Shown one piece after another: positions 8,508-15,228 of a stretch of 64,000 nt of DNA; position 1 is the stretch's first letter; every line of letters begins with the position of its first letter. The DNA lies in assembly GCA_963704335.1 (NCBI GenBank), contig OY969889.1, positions 372,001 through 436,000 of the forward strand, read 5' to 3'. The translations under genes were made by a program, and so were the position numbers. Source of the DNA: PALSA-612 sp963704335 (GTDB lineage: Bacteria; Actinomycetota; Thermoleophilia; Gaiellales; Gaiellaceae). The notes under the pieces were generated by a model. It was not told the origin of the DNA, made no database searches, and saw only the letters and a program-made list of their open reading frames with translations.

Positions 8508-9374
8508 TTGCGGCTCGAGCCGATCGACCTGCTCCACCTCGGCGGCGAACAGGTCGTCGGCGCCTACGTCCTGGAGACGAACGACGGGCCGGCGCTCTTC
8601 GACTGCGGGCCTACGGTCTGCATCGACAGGCTGAAGAAGGGGCTGGCGGCGCACGGCCTCGCGCTGTCCGATGTCCGACACCTCCTGCTCTCGCACATCC
8701 ACCTCGACCACGCAGGCGCCGCGGGAACGCTCGTCCGCGAGCACCCGACCCTTCAGGTTCACGTGTCGGAGATCGGCGCACCGCACCTCATCGATCCGAG
8801 TCGGCTCGACGCGAGCGCGAGACGCCTGTACGGCGACGCATTCGACGCGCTCTGGGGCGAGCTGGCGCCGGTTCCCGAGGAGAACGTCCACGTCGTGGGC
8901 CCAGACGTCGTCGGCCTCGAGTGCTTTCCCACGCCCGGCCATGCGTCGCACCACGTCTCGTATCTCGCCGGCAACGGAACGCTGTACGCAGGCGACGCCG
9001 CCGGCGTTCGCATCGTCCCGGCCCGGCACGTGCTTCCGGTGTCGCCGCCGCCGGAGTTCCAGTACGAGCAGTGGCTACAGACGCTGGACGACATCGAGCG
9101 GCGACAGCCGGAGCGGCTCGCGCTCATCCACTTCGGGGTCGTCGAGGACGTTCCCGACCACCTGACGCTCATGCGCGAGGAGCTTCACCGGTGGGTGGAC
9201 CGCGTCGAGGCCGGTGCGACGGAGCAGGAGTTCGTTGAAGCGGGCCGCGCCGAGCTCGCCGCTCGAGTGCCAGGCGACCCTGACCTCTGGCAGCGCGCGG
9301 CGCCGCTCTGGCAGTCGTACCGCGGGCTCGAGCGCTACTGGCTGAAGAAGCGCGAAGCGCTCACACAACGCTGA
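8508..9374 (+). CDS. MBL-fold metallo-hydrolase
   Basis: This 288-residue metallo-beta-lactamase-fold protein begins at a TTG six bases after the metB stop. Metal ligands are visible: SHIHLDHAG (His63, His65, Asp67, His68), TPGHASHHVSYL (His145) and AGDAAG (Asp163). The C-terminal region with ALIHFGVVEDVPDHL supplies a further His and resembles hydrolases with a helical cap. The substrate is unknown. Being last in the transsulfuration operon, a thioester or persulfide substrate is a reasonable guess, but there is no motif proving a persulfide dioxygenase. Its 3' end overlaps the convergent Rrf2 gene by 14 nt. Confidence 0.82.
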   Translation: MRLEPIDLLHLGGEQVVGAYVLETNDGPALFDCGPTVCIDRLKKGLAAHGLALSDVRHLLLSHIHLDHAGAAGTLVREHPTLQVHVSEIGAPHLIDPSRLDASARRLYGDAFDALWGELAPVPEENVHVVGPDVVGLECFPTPGHASHHVSYLAGNGTLYAGDAAGVRIVPARHVLPVSPPPEFQYEQWLQTLDDIERRQPERLALIHFGVVEDVPDHLTLMREELHRWVDRVEAGATEQEFVEAGRAELAARVPGDPDLWQRAAPLWQSYRGLERYWLKKREALTQR

Positions 9375-9813
9375 GGACGACGAGCTCCGGATCCTTCCAC
9401 GGGCCGCCGGCTCGCTTCGCGAGATCCGCGAACGTCACGCCGCCGAGCAGCGAGATCGTCGCGTCGCGCACCTCCTCCCAGACCTCGCGCAGCGTGCAGC
9501 CGACCATCATCGGGCACGGCTCGGGGCTGTGCCTGGTCGCGCAGCTGATGGGCGCGAGCTGGCCCTGGAACAGCCGCACGATGCGCTCGAGCGTGATCTC
9601 CTCGGGCTTCTTGTTCAGCCGGTAACCGCCGGTCGGACCGCGCTCTGAGCGCACGATGCCGGCCGTGCGCATCGTCGGCATCACCTGCTCGAGCACGGAT
9701 TGGGGAACCGCCGTGCGGCGTGCGAGCTCCTCGAGCTTGAGCGGCCCGCCGCCGTCGATCGCAAGCGCGAGCACGGCCCGCGTCGCGTAATCGGTCCTCC
9801 GCGATACCCACAT
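9361..9813 (-). CDS. Rrf2-family transcriptional regulator with three-cysteine motif
   Basis: This regulator has 150 residues. The ATG at 9813 is chosen because an AGGAGG lies 8-9 nt upstream and the protein then begins MWVSRRTDYATRAVLALA, the usual Rrf2 N-terminus; a longer upstream reading is less likely. The winged helix has LEELARRTAVPQSVLEQVM and the GPTGGYRL wing. Cys91, Cys100 and Cys106 (C-x8-C-x5-C) sit where IscR, NsrR and RirA hold an iron-sulfur cluster. Divergent placement next to the sulfate importer and near CBS/CGL genes suggests sulfur, cysteine or Fe-S sensing, comparable in logic to CymR, though CymR lacks the cluster. Confidence 0.88.
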   Translation of the reverse strand: MWVSRRTDYATRAVLALAIDGGGPLKLEELARRTAVPQSVLEQVMPTMRTAGIVRSERGPTGGYRLNKKPEEITLERIVRLFQGQLAPISCATRHSPEPCPMMVGCTLREVWEEVRDATISLLGGVTFADLAKRAGGPWKDPELVVLSVV

Positions 9814-9837
9814 ACGTCGCCTCCTCGTAGTTCTCAC

Positions 9838-9923
9838 TTGACATGTCAGCACAACTTTCCAATACGTTGCTGTCATGTCTTGTTTGTTTACTAATTCATG
9901 TCAACAATACCTAACAGGAGGAG
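9838..9923. promoter_or_regulatory. Divergent promoter/operator region between Rrf2 regulator and sulfate importer
   Basis: The intergenic region is markedly AT-richer than its surroundings. It contains the perfect palindrome TGACATGTCA at 9839-9848, a TGTCATGTC at 9871-9879 and CATGTCA at 9897-9903, the last two being partial copies of the same motif. TTGACA-like -35 hexamers are read on both strands (9838 forward and about 9904 reverse) and overlap the motifs. A GGAGGAG ribosome site for the importer gene is at 9917-9923. I infer that the CATGTCA repeats are binding sites of the adjacent Rrf2 protein; this is not proven. Confidence 0.55.
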
Positions 9924-9933
9924 ACGACACGTT

Positions 9934-10953
9934 ATGCATCGCCCACTGACCCTGCTCGCCGCCCTCGCCGCACTGACATCCGTTATTGCCGGCGCCGCCG
10001 TCGTCGCCCCGACGGCACCGGCCCGCGTGAACGCGACAGAGCTGCGGCTCGTCGCGTACTCCACGCCCCGCGAGGCCTACGCGCAGCTGATCCCGATGTT
10101 CCAGAAGACCGCTGCCGGCAAGGATGTGTCCTTCTCGCAGTCCTACGGCGCGTCGGGAGAGCAGGCCCGCGCCGTGAAGGCCGGGCTCGACGCGGACCTC
10201 GTCGCCCTCTCGCTCGCCCCGGACGTCGACGAGCTCGTCAAGGCCGGGCTCGTCTTCAAGGGCTGGACGAAGAAGCCCTACAAGGGGATGGTCACCGACT
10301 CCGTCGTCGTCTTCGTCCTCCGCGACGGGAACCCGAAGAAGATCAGGACATGGAGCGACCTCCTGAAGCCGGGCGTCGAGGTCGTGACGCCGAACCCGTT
10401 CACGTCCGGCGGCGCACGCTGGAACGTCATGGCTGCCTACGGCGCGTGGCGCCGGGAGGGCAAGACCGACGCGCAGGCGCAGGCGAACCTTCTAAAGCTC
10501 TTCAGGAACGTCGTCGTCCAGGACAAGAGCGCCCGCGACTCGCTGAACACGTTCATGAGCGGCAAGGGTGACGTGCTCCTCGCTTACGAGAACGAGGCGC
10601 TGTTCTCGAAGCTCAAGGGACTCGACGTCCAGTACGTCATCCCGCGCTCGACGATCCTGATCGAGAACCCGATTGCGGTCACGAGGACGACGGAGCACTC
10701 GAAGGAGGCGAACGCATTCCTGAAGTTCCTCACGACTCCCGCCGCGCAGCAGGTGTTCGCGAACAACGGCTACCGGCCGGTCGTGAAGAGCGTGCTCGAG
10801 AAGAACCGTAAGAAGTTCCCGGCACGTCCCGGTGAGTTCACGATCGACGCGAAGTCGATCGGCGGCTGGGCGAAGGCGCAGAAGCGGTTCTTCGATCCCA
10901 AGACCGGGATCATGGTGAAGATCGAGAACGCCGTCGGTGGCGACACCGGCTAG
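9934..10953 (+). CDS. sbp: Sulfate/thiosulfate ABC transporter substrate-binding protein
   Basis: This is the periplasmic-type binding protein of the sulfate importer (339 residues, usual size). A secretory signal (MHRPLTLLAALAALTSVIAG) is followed by LRLVAYSTPREAY, QSYGASGEQARAV, NPFTSGGARWNVMAAYGAW and VLLAYENEAL, all characteristic of the Sbp/CysP family. The ATG at 9934 is preferred over an in-frame ATG 36 nt upstream because a strong AGGAGG lies 10-12 nt before it and the signal peptide then starts correctly. There is no lipobox Cys. It is first in a four-gene operon with cysT, cysW and cysA and is probably controlled by the divergent Rrf2 protein. Confidence 0.93.
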   Translation: MHRPLTLLAALAALTSVIAGAAVVAPTAPARVNATELRLVAYSTPREAYAQLIPMFQKTAAGKDVSFSQSYGASGEQARAVKAGLDADLVALSLAPDVDELVKAGLVFKGWTKKPYKGMVTDSVVVFVLRDGNPKKIRTWSDLLKPGVEVVTPNPFTSGGARWNVMAAYGAWRREGKTDAQAQANLLKLFRNVVVQDKSARDSLNTFMSGKGDVLLAYENEALFSKLKGLDVQYVIPRSTILIENPIAVTRTTEHSKEANAFLKFLTTPAAQQVFANNGYRPVVKSVLEKNRKKFPARPGEFTIDAKSIGGWAKAQKRFFDPKTGIMVKIENAVGGDTG

Positions 10954-11785
10954 CACGCCAGACGTCGCGGTTACCGTCCCGCGTCGCACGAAGCCTCACA
11001 CGGACAGGGCCGCGACGGCCCTGTCCGTCGGCTTCATCACGCTGTTCCTCTCGGTTCTCGTCTTGCTGCCCATCGCCGCCCTCATGTGGGAGGCGACGAG
11101 CGAGGGATCGCAGTCCTTCTGGGACGCGGTCTCGAGCCCGGAGGCGGTGGCCGCGCTCAAGCTGACGCTGCTCGCGTCGCTCGGCGTCTCCGTGTTCAAC
11201 GCGGTGCTGGGAACGATCACCGCCTGGGTGCTTGTGCGCGACGACTTCCGCGGCAAGTCGCTCGTCAACGCGATCATCGACCTTCCCTTCGCGCTGCCTA
11301 CGATCGTCGCGGGGCTCACGCTGCTCGCGCTCTACGGCCCGCAGTCGCCTATCGACATCAACGTCGCCTTCACCCAAACGGCAGTCGTGCTCTGCCTGAT
11401 GTTCGTCACCCTGCCGTTCGTCGTCCGCACCGTCCAGCCCGTGCTCGACGAGCTCGATCCCGAGGTGGAACAGGCCGCCCATTCGCTCGGCGCATCGCAA
11501 CTGACGACGTTTCGCCGGGTCGTCCTCCCCAACATCCTTCCCGGGATCCTCTCGGGCGTAGCGCTGGCGTTCGCAAAGGCCGTCGGCGAGTTCGGATCGC
11601 TCGTCATCATCACCGGCAACATCCCGTTCGACACGCAGGTCTCGTCCGTCTACATCTTCGGGCGCATCGAGAGCGGTGACTCGGCCGGCGCTGCAGCCGT
11701 GTCCGTGGTGCTGCTCGCCATCTCCTTCTTGACGCTGCTCTCGATCGGGGCCATTCGCCACTTCGCGACGAGGCACGACCGGTGA
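10937..11785 (+). CDS. cysT: Sulfate ABC transporter permease CysT
   Basis: This 282-residue inner-membrane permease has about six transmembrane segments (for example ITLFLSVLVLLPIAALMW near the N-terminus). It carries the EAA loop EVEQAAHSLGASQLTTFRRV-LPNILPGILSG, which contacts the ATPase. The GTG start overlaps the end of the binding-protein gene by 17 nt, and its stop overlaps the next start by 4 nt. The FPFALPT-type segment IDLPFALPTIVAGLTL is typical of the CysT/CysU subfamily. Confidence 0.92.
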   Translation: MATPASTPDVAVTVPRRTKPHTDRAATALSVGFITLFLSVLVLLPIAALMWEATSEGSQSFWDAVSSPEAVAALKLTLLASLGVSVFNAVLGTITAWVLVRDDFRGKSLVNAIIDLPFALPTIVAGLTLLALYGPQSPIDINVAFTQTAVVLCLMFVTLPFVVRTVQPVLDELDPEVEQAAHSLGASQLTTFRRVVLPNILPGILSGVALAFAKAVGEFGSLVIITGNIPFDTQVSSVYIFGRIESGDSAGAAAVSVVLLAISFLTLLSIGAIRHFATRHDR

Positions 11786-12576
11786 GCAGGATCAGTCTTC
11801 GCCTCGTCGCGCTCGGCTACCTCGCGGTGATCCTCGTCGGGCCGCTGGCGATCGTGTTCTGGCGGACCTTCGAAGACGGGTTCGCCCCGGCGTGGGATGC
11901 GCTGACGTCGCCGGAGACGATCCATGCCTTCAAGCTGACGTTGATCATCACGGCGATCGCGGTACCCGTGAACACGGTGTTCGGCATCGTCTGCGCGATC
12001 GCCATCGTGCGGCGCAAGTTTCCCGGCAAGTGGCTCCTCAACGCCTTCATCGACCTGCCGCTCGCCCTCTCGCCCGTCGTCGTGGGCCTTTCGCTCTTCC
12101 TGCTGTACGGCCGCGACGGGTGGTTCGGCAGCTGGTTGTCCGACCACGGGATAGACGTGCTCTTCGCACTGCCGGCGATGGTGATCGCGACGATCTTCGT
12201 GTCGCTCCCGTTCGTCGCTCGCGAAGTCGTGCCGACGCTGCGCGAGGTCGGAGACGAGCAAGAGCAGGCTGCCCGTACGCTCGGCGCCGGCGGCTGGCAG
12301 ACGTTCTGGCGCATCACGCTGCCGTCGATCCGCTGGGCCGTCGTCTACGGCGTGATCCTCACCACCGCCCGGTGCCTCGGCGAATACGGCGCGGTGGCTG
12401 TCGTCTCCGGACGCATCCAGGGCGAGACGGAGACGGCGACACTGCGCGTCCAGGAGCGCTACGAGAGCTTCGACCTCGCCGGCGCGTACGCCATTTCCAT
12501 CGTGCTTGCCCTGCTGGCGATCGCCGTGCTCGTTGCCCTGACGGTGATCAGACCGCGCGAAGAGCACGCCGCCTGA
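11782..12576 (+). CDS. cysW: Sulfate ABC transporter permease CysW
   Basis: This is the second permease subunit (264 residues). It shows the membrane segments LVALGYLAVILVGPLAIVFW and IDLPLALSPVVVGLSLFLLY, and the EAA loop EQEQAARTLGAGGWQTFWRITLPSI. The motif VSGRIQGETETATLRVQERYE near the C-terminus is a hallmark of CysW and separates it from CysT. The start overlaps the cysT stop in a GTGA arrangement, indicating coupled translation. Confidence 0.92.
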   Translation: MSRISLRLVALGYLAVILVGPLAIVFWRTFEDGFAPAWDALTSPETIHAFKLTLIITAIAVPVNTVFGIVCAIAIVRRKFPGKWLLNAFIDLPLALSPVVVGLSLFLLYGRDGWFGSWLSDHGIDVLFALPAMVIATIFVSLPFVAREVVPTLREVGDEQEQAARTLGAGGWQTFWRITLPSIRWAVVYGVILTTARCLGEYGAVAVVSGRIQGETETATLRVQERYESFDLAGAYAISIVLALLAIAVLVALTVIRPREEHAA

Positions 12577-13538
12577 TGTCGATCGCCGTGCGCAACATCA
12601 CGAAGCGCTTCGGGGACTTCGTCGCGGTCGACGACATCTCCCTCGAGGTCGAGAGCGGCGCGCTGACGGCGCTGCTCGGGCCGAGCGGCTCCGGGAAGTC
12701 GACCCTGCTGCGCATCATCGCCGGGCTCGAGACGGCCGACGCCGGTGAGGTCCTCCTGGCCGGCAAGGTCGCGACAGCGCTCCCTCCGCAGAAGCGCAAC
12801 ATCGGCTTCGTCTTCCAGCACTACGCCGCCTTCAAGCACATGACGGTGCGAGACAACATCGCTTTCGGCCTCAAGGTGCGGAGGCGGCCCCGGGCCGAGA
12901 TCCGCGAGCGCGTGGACGAGCTGCTCCACCTCGTCCAGCTCGAGGGCTTCGGCGACCGCTATCCCGCCCAGCTCTCGGGCGGGCAGCGCCAGCGCATGGG
13001 CCTGGCGCGCGCCCTCGCGCCCGAACCGCAGGTGTTGTTGCTCGACGAGCCGTTCGGCGCCCTCGACGCGCGCGTCCGGACCGAGCTACGCCAGTGGTTG
13101 CGGCAACTCCACGACGTTGTGCACGTGACGACGGTCTTCGTGACTCACGACCAGGAGGAGGCCATGGAGATCTCGGACACGATCGCGGTGATCAACCACG
13201 GTGCACTCGAGCAGGTCGGTGCTCCGCGGGAGCTGTACGACGCACCGGCCACGGAATTCGTCATGCGCTTCGTCGGTGATGCCAACGTCGTGGGCGGAGC
13301 GCTCGTCTGGTCCGACGACCTCGAACTGCTCGACGAGCCCGGCGACGGGTCGGTAGAGGCAATGATCGTGCGGTTCACCGTGCTCGGTCGAGACGTGAAG
13401 GTCGAGCTCCACGACGTCGACGGCGCCGAGCTGGTCGCCGTGATCGCACGCAGGCGTTTCGACGAGCTCGGGCTGTGGCGAGGCCAGACGGTCTGGGTGC
13501 GGGCGCGGCGCGAGCGCGTGTTCGCCCCAGGCCGCTAG
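12576..13538 (+). CDS. cysA: Sulfate/thiosulfate import ATP-binding protein CysA
   Basis: This is the ABC ATPase subunit (320 residues), starting at ATG in a TGATG overlap with cysW. Walker A is GPSGSGKST (35-43), the Q-loop FVFQHYAAFKHMTV follows, the signature is LSGGQRQRMG (133-142), Walker B is LLLDEPFGALD (154-164) and the H-loop is FVTHDQEEAM. The C-terminal 90 residues form a short TOBE-like regulatory domain. The order sbp-cysT-cysW-cysA is the canonical sulfate importer layout. Confidence 0.93.
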   Translation: MSIAVRNITKRFGDFVAVDDISLEVESGALTALLGPSGSGKSTLLRIIAGLETADAGEVLLAGKVATALPPQKRNIGFVFQHYAAFKHMTVRDNIAFGLKVRRRPRAEIRERVDELLHLVQLEGFGDRYPAQLSGGQRQRMGLARALAPEPQVLLLDEPFGALDARVRTELRQWLRQLHDVVHVTTVFVTHDQEEAMEISDTIAVINHGALEQVGAPRELYDAPATEFVMRFVGDANVVGGALVWSDDLELLDEPGDGSVEAMIVRFTVLGRDVKVELHDVDGAELVAVIARRRFDELGLWRGQTVWVRARRERVFAPGR

Positions 13539-13607
13539 TCACGGCCCGAAGCGGGCTCCGCGGGCGGACAGCCGCCGTCGTGAGCCTCCTATGCACGACT
13601 ACTCATT

Positions 13608-13970
13608 TCAGGCCAGCGAGACGACCTTCTCCTCGCGCGACTCTCGATAGTCGGCGCCGAGCGCGTCCTCGAGCTTCCGCTCCAGCTCACCCGAGGCCTC
13701 CAGCTCCTCCGTGATGTCCGCGCCGCCGATCAGCTCGCCCTTGACGAACACCTGCGGGATCGTCGGCCAGCCGGACTGCGCCTGCAGCTCCTGGCGAATG
13801 GCCGGGTGGGGAAGGATGTCCACGGTCGTCACCGGCGCACCCGCTCGCCGCAGCGCGTCGAGCGCGCGCTGCGAATTGCCGCACATGATCATCTGCGGCG
13901 TGCCCTTCATGAACAGGGCCACTGGCTCGCCCTCGATCACCTGCCGTACTTCCTGCGTCAGATCGCTCAT
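13608..13970 (-). CDS. grxD: Grx4-type monothiol glutaredoxin with CGNS active site
   Basis: This is a 120-residue single-domain glutaredoxin of the Fe-S cluster-carrying class. MKGTPQMIMCGNSQRAL holds the active site: the family normally reads CGFS, and here Phe is replaced by Asn while Cys30 and Ser33 remain. WPTIPQVFVKGELIGGADI contains the cis-Pro and glutathione-binding Gly-Gly of the family. It is translationally coupled (ATGA) behind a BolA gene, and Grx4-BolA is a well-known Fe-S trafficking pair. The CGNS change may alter cluster coordination or cofactor thiol use. About 20 residues follow the usual domain end. Confidence 0.92.
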   Translation of the reverse strand: MSDLTQEVRQVIEGEPVALFMKGTPQMIMCGNSQRALDALRRAGAPVTTVDILPHPAIRQELQAQSGWPTIPQVFVKGELIGGADITEELEASGELERKLEDALGADYRESREEKVVSLA

Positions 13971-14191
13971 GTGCCCTCCGCTCTCGTCGCTATCCGAAGT
14001 TCGTGAATGGTGCCATCCGCGAGCGGCTCCGCGAGCGCCGCGTAGACGAGCTTGTGCTGCTCGACGAGCGACAGGCCCTCGAACTGCCCGCTGACGACGG
14101 TGACGTGGAAGTGGTCGCCGCCGCCGGTGCGGTCCACGACTTCGAGGACGCTCGCGTCGGGAAAGGCGGCCCGCAGAAGTGGCTCCAGCAT
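13967..14191 (-). CDS. bolA: BolA-family protein
   Basis: This is a 74-residue BolA/IbaG-like protein. The motif GGGDHFHVTVVSGQFEGLSL has the conserved His residues (27 and 29) and the Ser/Gly turn, and VEQHKLVYAAL has the HK pair of the nucleic-acid-binding-like helix. BolA proteins bind monothiol glutaredoxins through a bridging [2Fe-2S] cluster. Here the partner is encoded immediately downstream with 4-nt overlap, which supports the assignment. It is preceded by the glycosyltransferase gene with a 2-bp gap, so all four genes from 17300 to 13608 may be one transcript. Confidence 0.9.
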   Translation of the reverse strand: MLEPLLRAAFPDASVLEVVDRTGGGDHFHVTVVSGQFEGLSLVEQHKLVYAALAEPLADGTIHELRIATRAEGT

Positions 14192-14193
14192 CG

Positions 14194-15228
14194 TCAGCCT
14201 CGCCGTCGCTCGATGTGGTCGTCGTATGCCCGCAGGTAGTCCGCCACCATGCGCTCCGGGGAATAGTGCTCCTCGGCGAAGCGCCGCAGGTCCACGGGCT
14301 CGAGCTTGTCCGCTTCCTCGAGCGCCGCGACCATCTCGTGGTAGTTGTCGACGATGATGCCGCTGCGGCCCTGCTCGATCACCTCGGGCACCGCCCCGAT
14401 GCGCGTCGCAATGACCGGCGTGCCGCATGCCATCGACTCGATCATCACCAGGCCGAACGGCTCCTCCCACTCGATCGGGAAAAGTGTCGCCCGCGCATGC
14501 TGGAGCAGCTCCACCTTCTCGCCGTGCGTCACCTCGCCGAGGTACTCGATCTCTGAGGAGAGATGCGGTCGCACGAACTCCTCGAAGTACGCGATCTCCG
14601 CCGGCTCCCGCCGCTTGCCGGCGATCTTGAGAGGCAGTCCCGCCGTGACGGCGATGTCGATCGCCCGGTGACAACCCTTGTCGGGGCTCATGCGCCCGAC
14701 GAAGAGGAGGTAGTCGCCGCGGTGAGGCTTCATGGGATAGAGCGAGAGGTCGAGCGCGTTCGGGCAGTTGGCCGCCCAGGGCAGATCCGGCTTGGGCGTC
14801 CGCTGGTTCATGGAAACCGAGATCAGCCCCACCTGCGGCGAGACGCGCGCGATCTGCTCGTAGACGACGCCGCCGATCGCGTCGAGCGGGCCGTGGACGG
14901 TGTGCAGGGTCGGCGTCTGGAGCGCCCCGCCGAGCGCCGCGGCCGGCAGCCCGGAGTGGTCGTTGATGACGTCGAACTCGTCGGCGCGCTCGTAGCAATG
15001 GAGGCAATGGTGGAGCTCGACGATCGACGTGCCGATCAGCTCGCTCGGCGCCGTCTTGTACACGGACTCGAGCTTCGCCTTCGAATGCGAGTCGCCCGAC
15101 GCGAAGAGCGTGACGTCGGCACCGGCGTCGACCAGTCCGTCGGCGAGCAGCCACACGATCCACTCGATGCCGCCGTAGCCGGTGGGCGGCACGGGGAACC
15201 ACACCGGACTGATGAGAGCAACCTTCAT
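14194..15228 (-). CDS. Glycosyltransferase family 4 protein
   Basis: This is a 344-residue GT-B fold enzyme. The start is the ATG at 15228 (MKVALISPVWFPVPP), overlapping the debranching-enzyme stop by 4 nt. PTGYGGIEWIV is the acceptor-side glycine loop. LLFVGRMSPDKGCHRAI and EEPFGLVMIESMACGTPVIA are the donor-nucleotide-binding segments with the E-x7-E motif of GT4 enzymes. The sugar donor and acceptor cannot be read from sequence. The coupling to a glycogen-debranching-like glucosidase suggests alpha-glucan, trehalose or compatible-solute metabolism. Confidence 0.88.
   Translation of the reverse strand: MKVALISPVWFPVPPTGYGGIEWIVWLLADGLVDAGADVTLFASGDSHSKAKLESVYKTAPSELIGTSIVELHHCLHCYERADEFDVINDHSGLPAAALGGALQTPTLHTVHGPLDAIGGVVYEQIARVSPQVGLISVSMNQRTPKPDLPWAANCPNALDLSLYPMKPHRGDYLLFVGRMSPDKGCHRAIDIAVTAGLPLKIAGKRREPAEIAYFEEFVRPHLSSEIEYLGEVTHGEKVELLQHARATLFPIEWEEPFGLVMIESMACGTPVIATRIGAVPEVIEQGRSGIIVDNYHEMVAALEEADKLEPVDLRRFAEEHYSPERMVADYLRAYDDHIERRRG

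Noticed and set aside
9898..9933. Upstream ATG 9898 as start of the sulfate-binding protein
   Set aside because: It lacks a ribosome site, would place 12 basic residues before the signal peptide, and overlaps the operator motif; ATG 9934 has AGGAGG.
13543..13580. GC-rich hairpin after cysA as terminator
   Set aside because: The stem is only 5 bp (GCCCG/CGGGC) with no T-run; insufficient to call.
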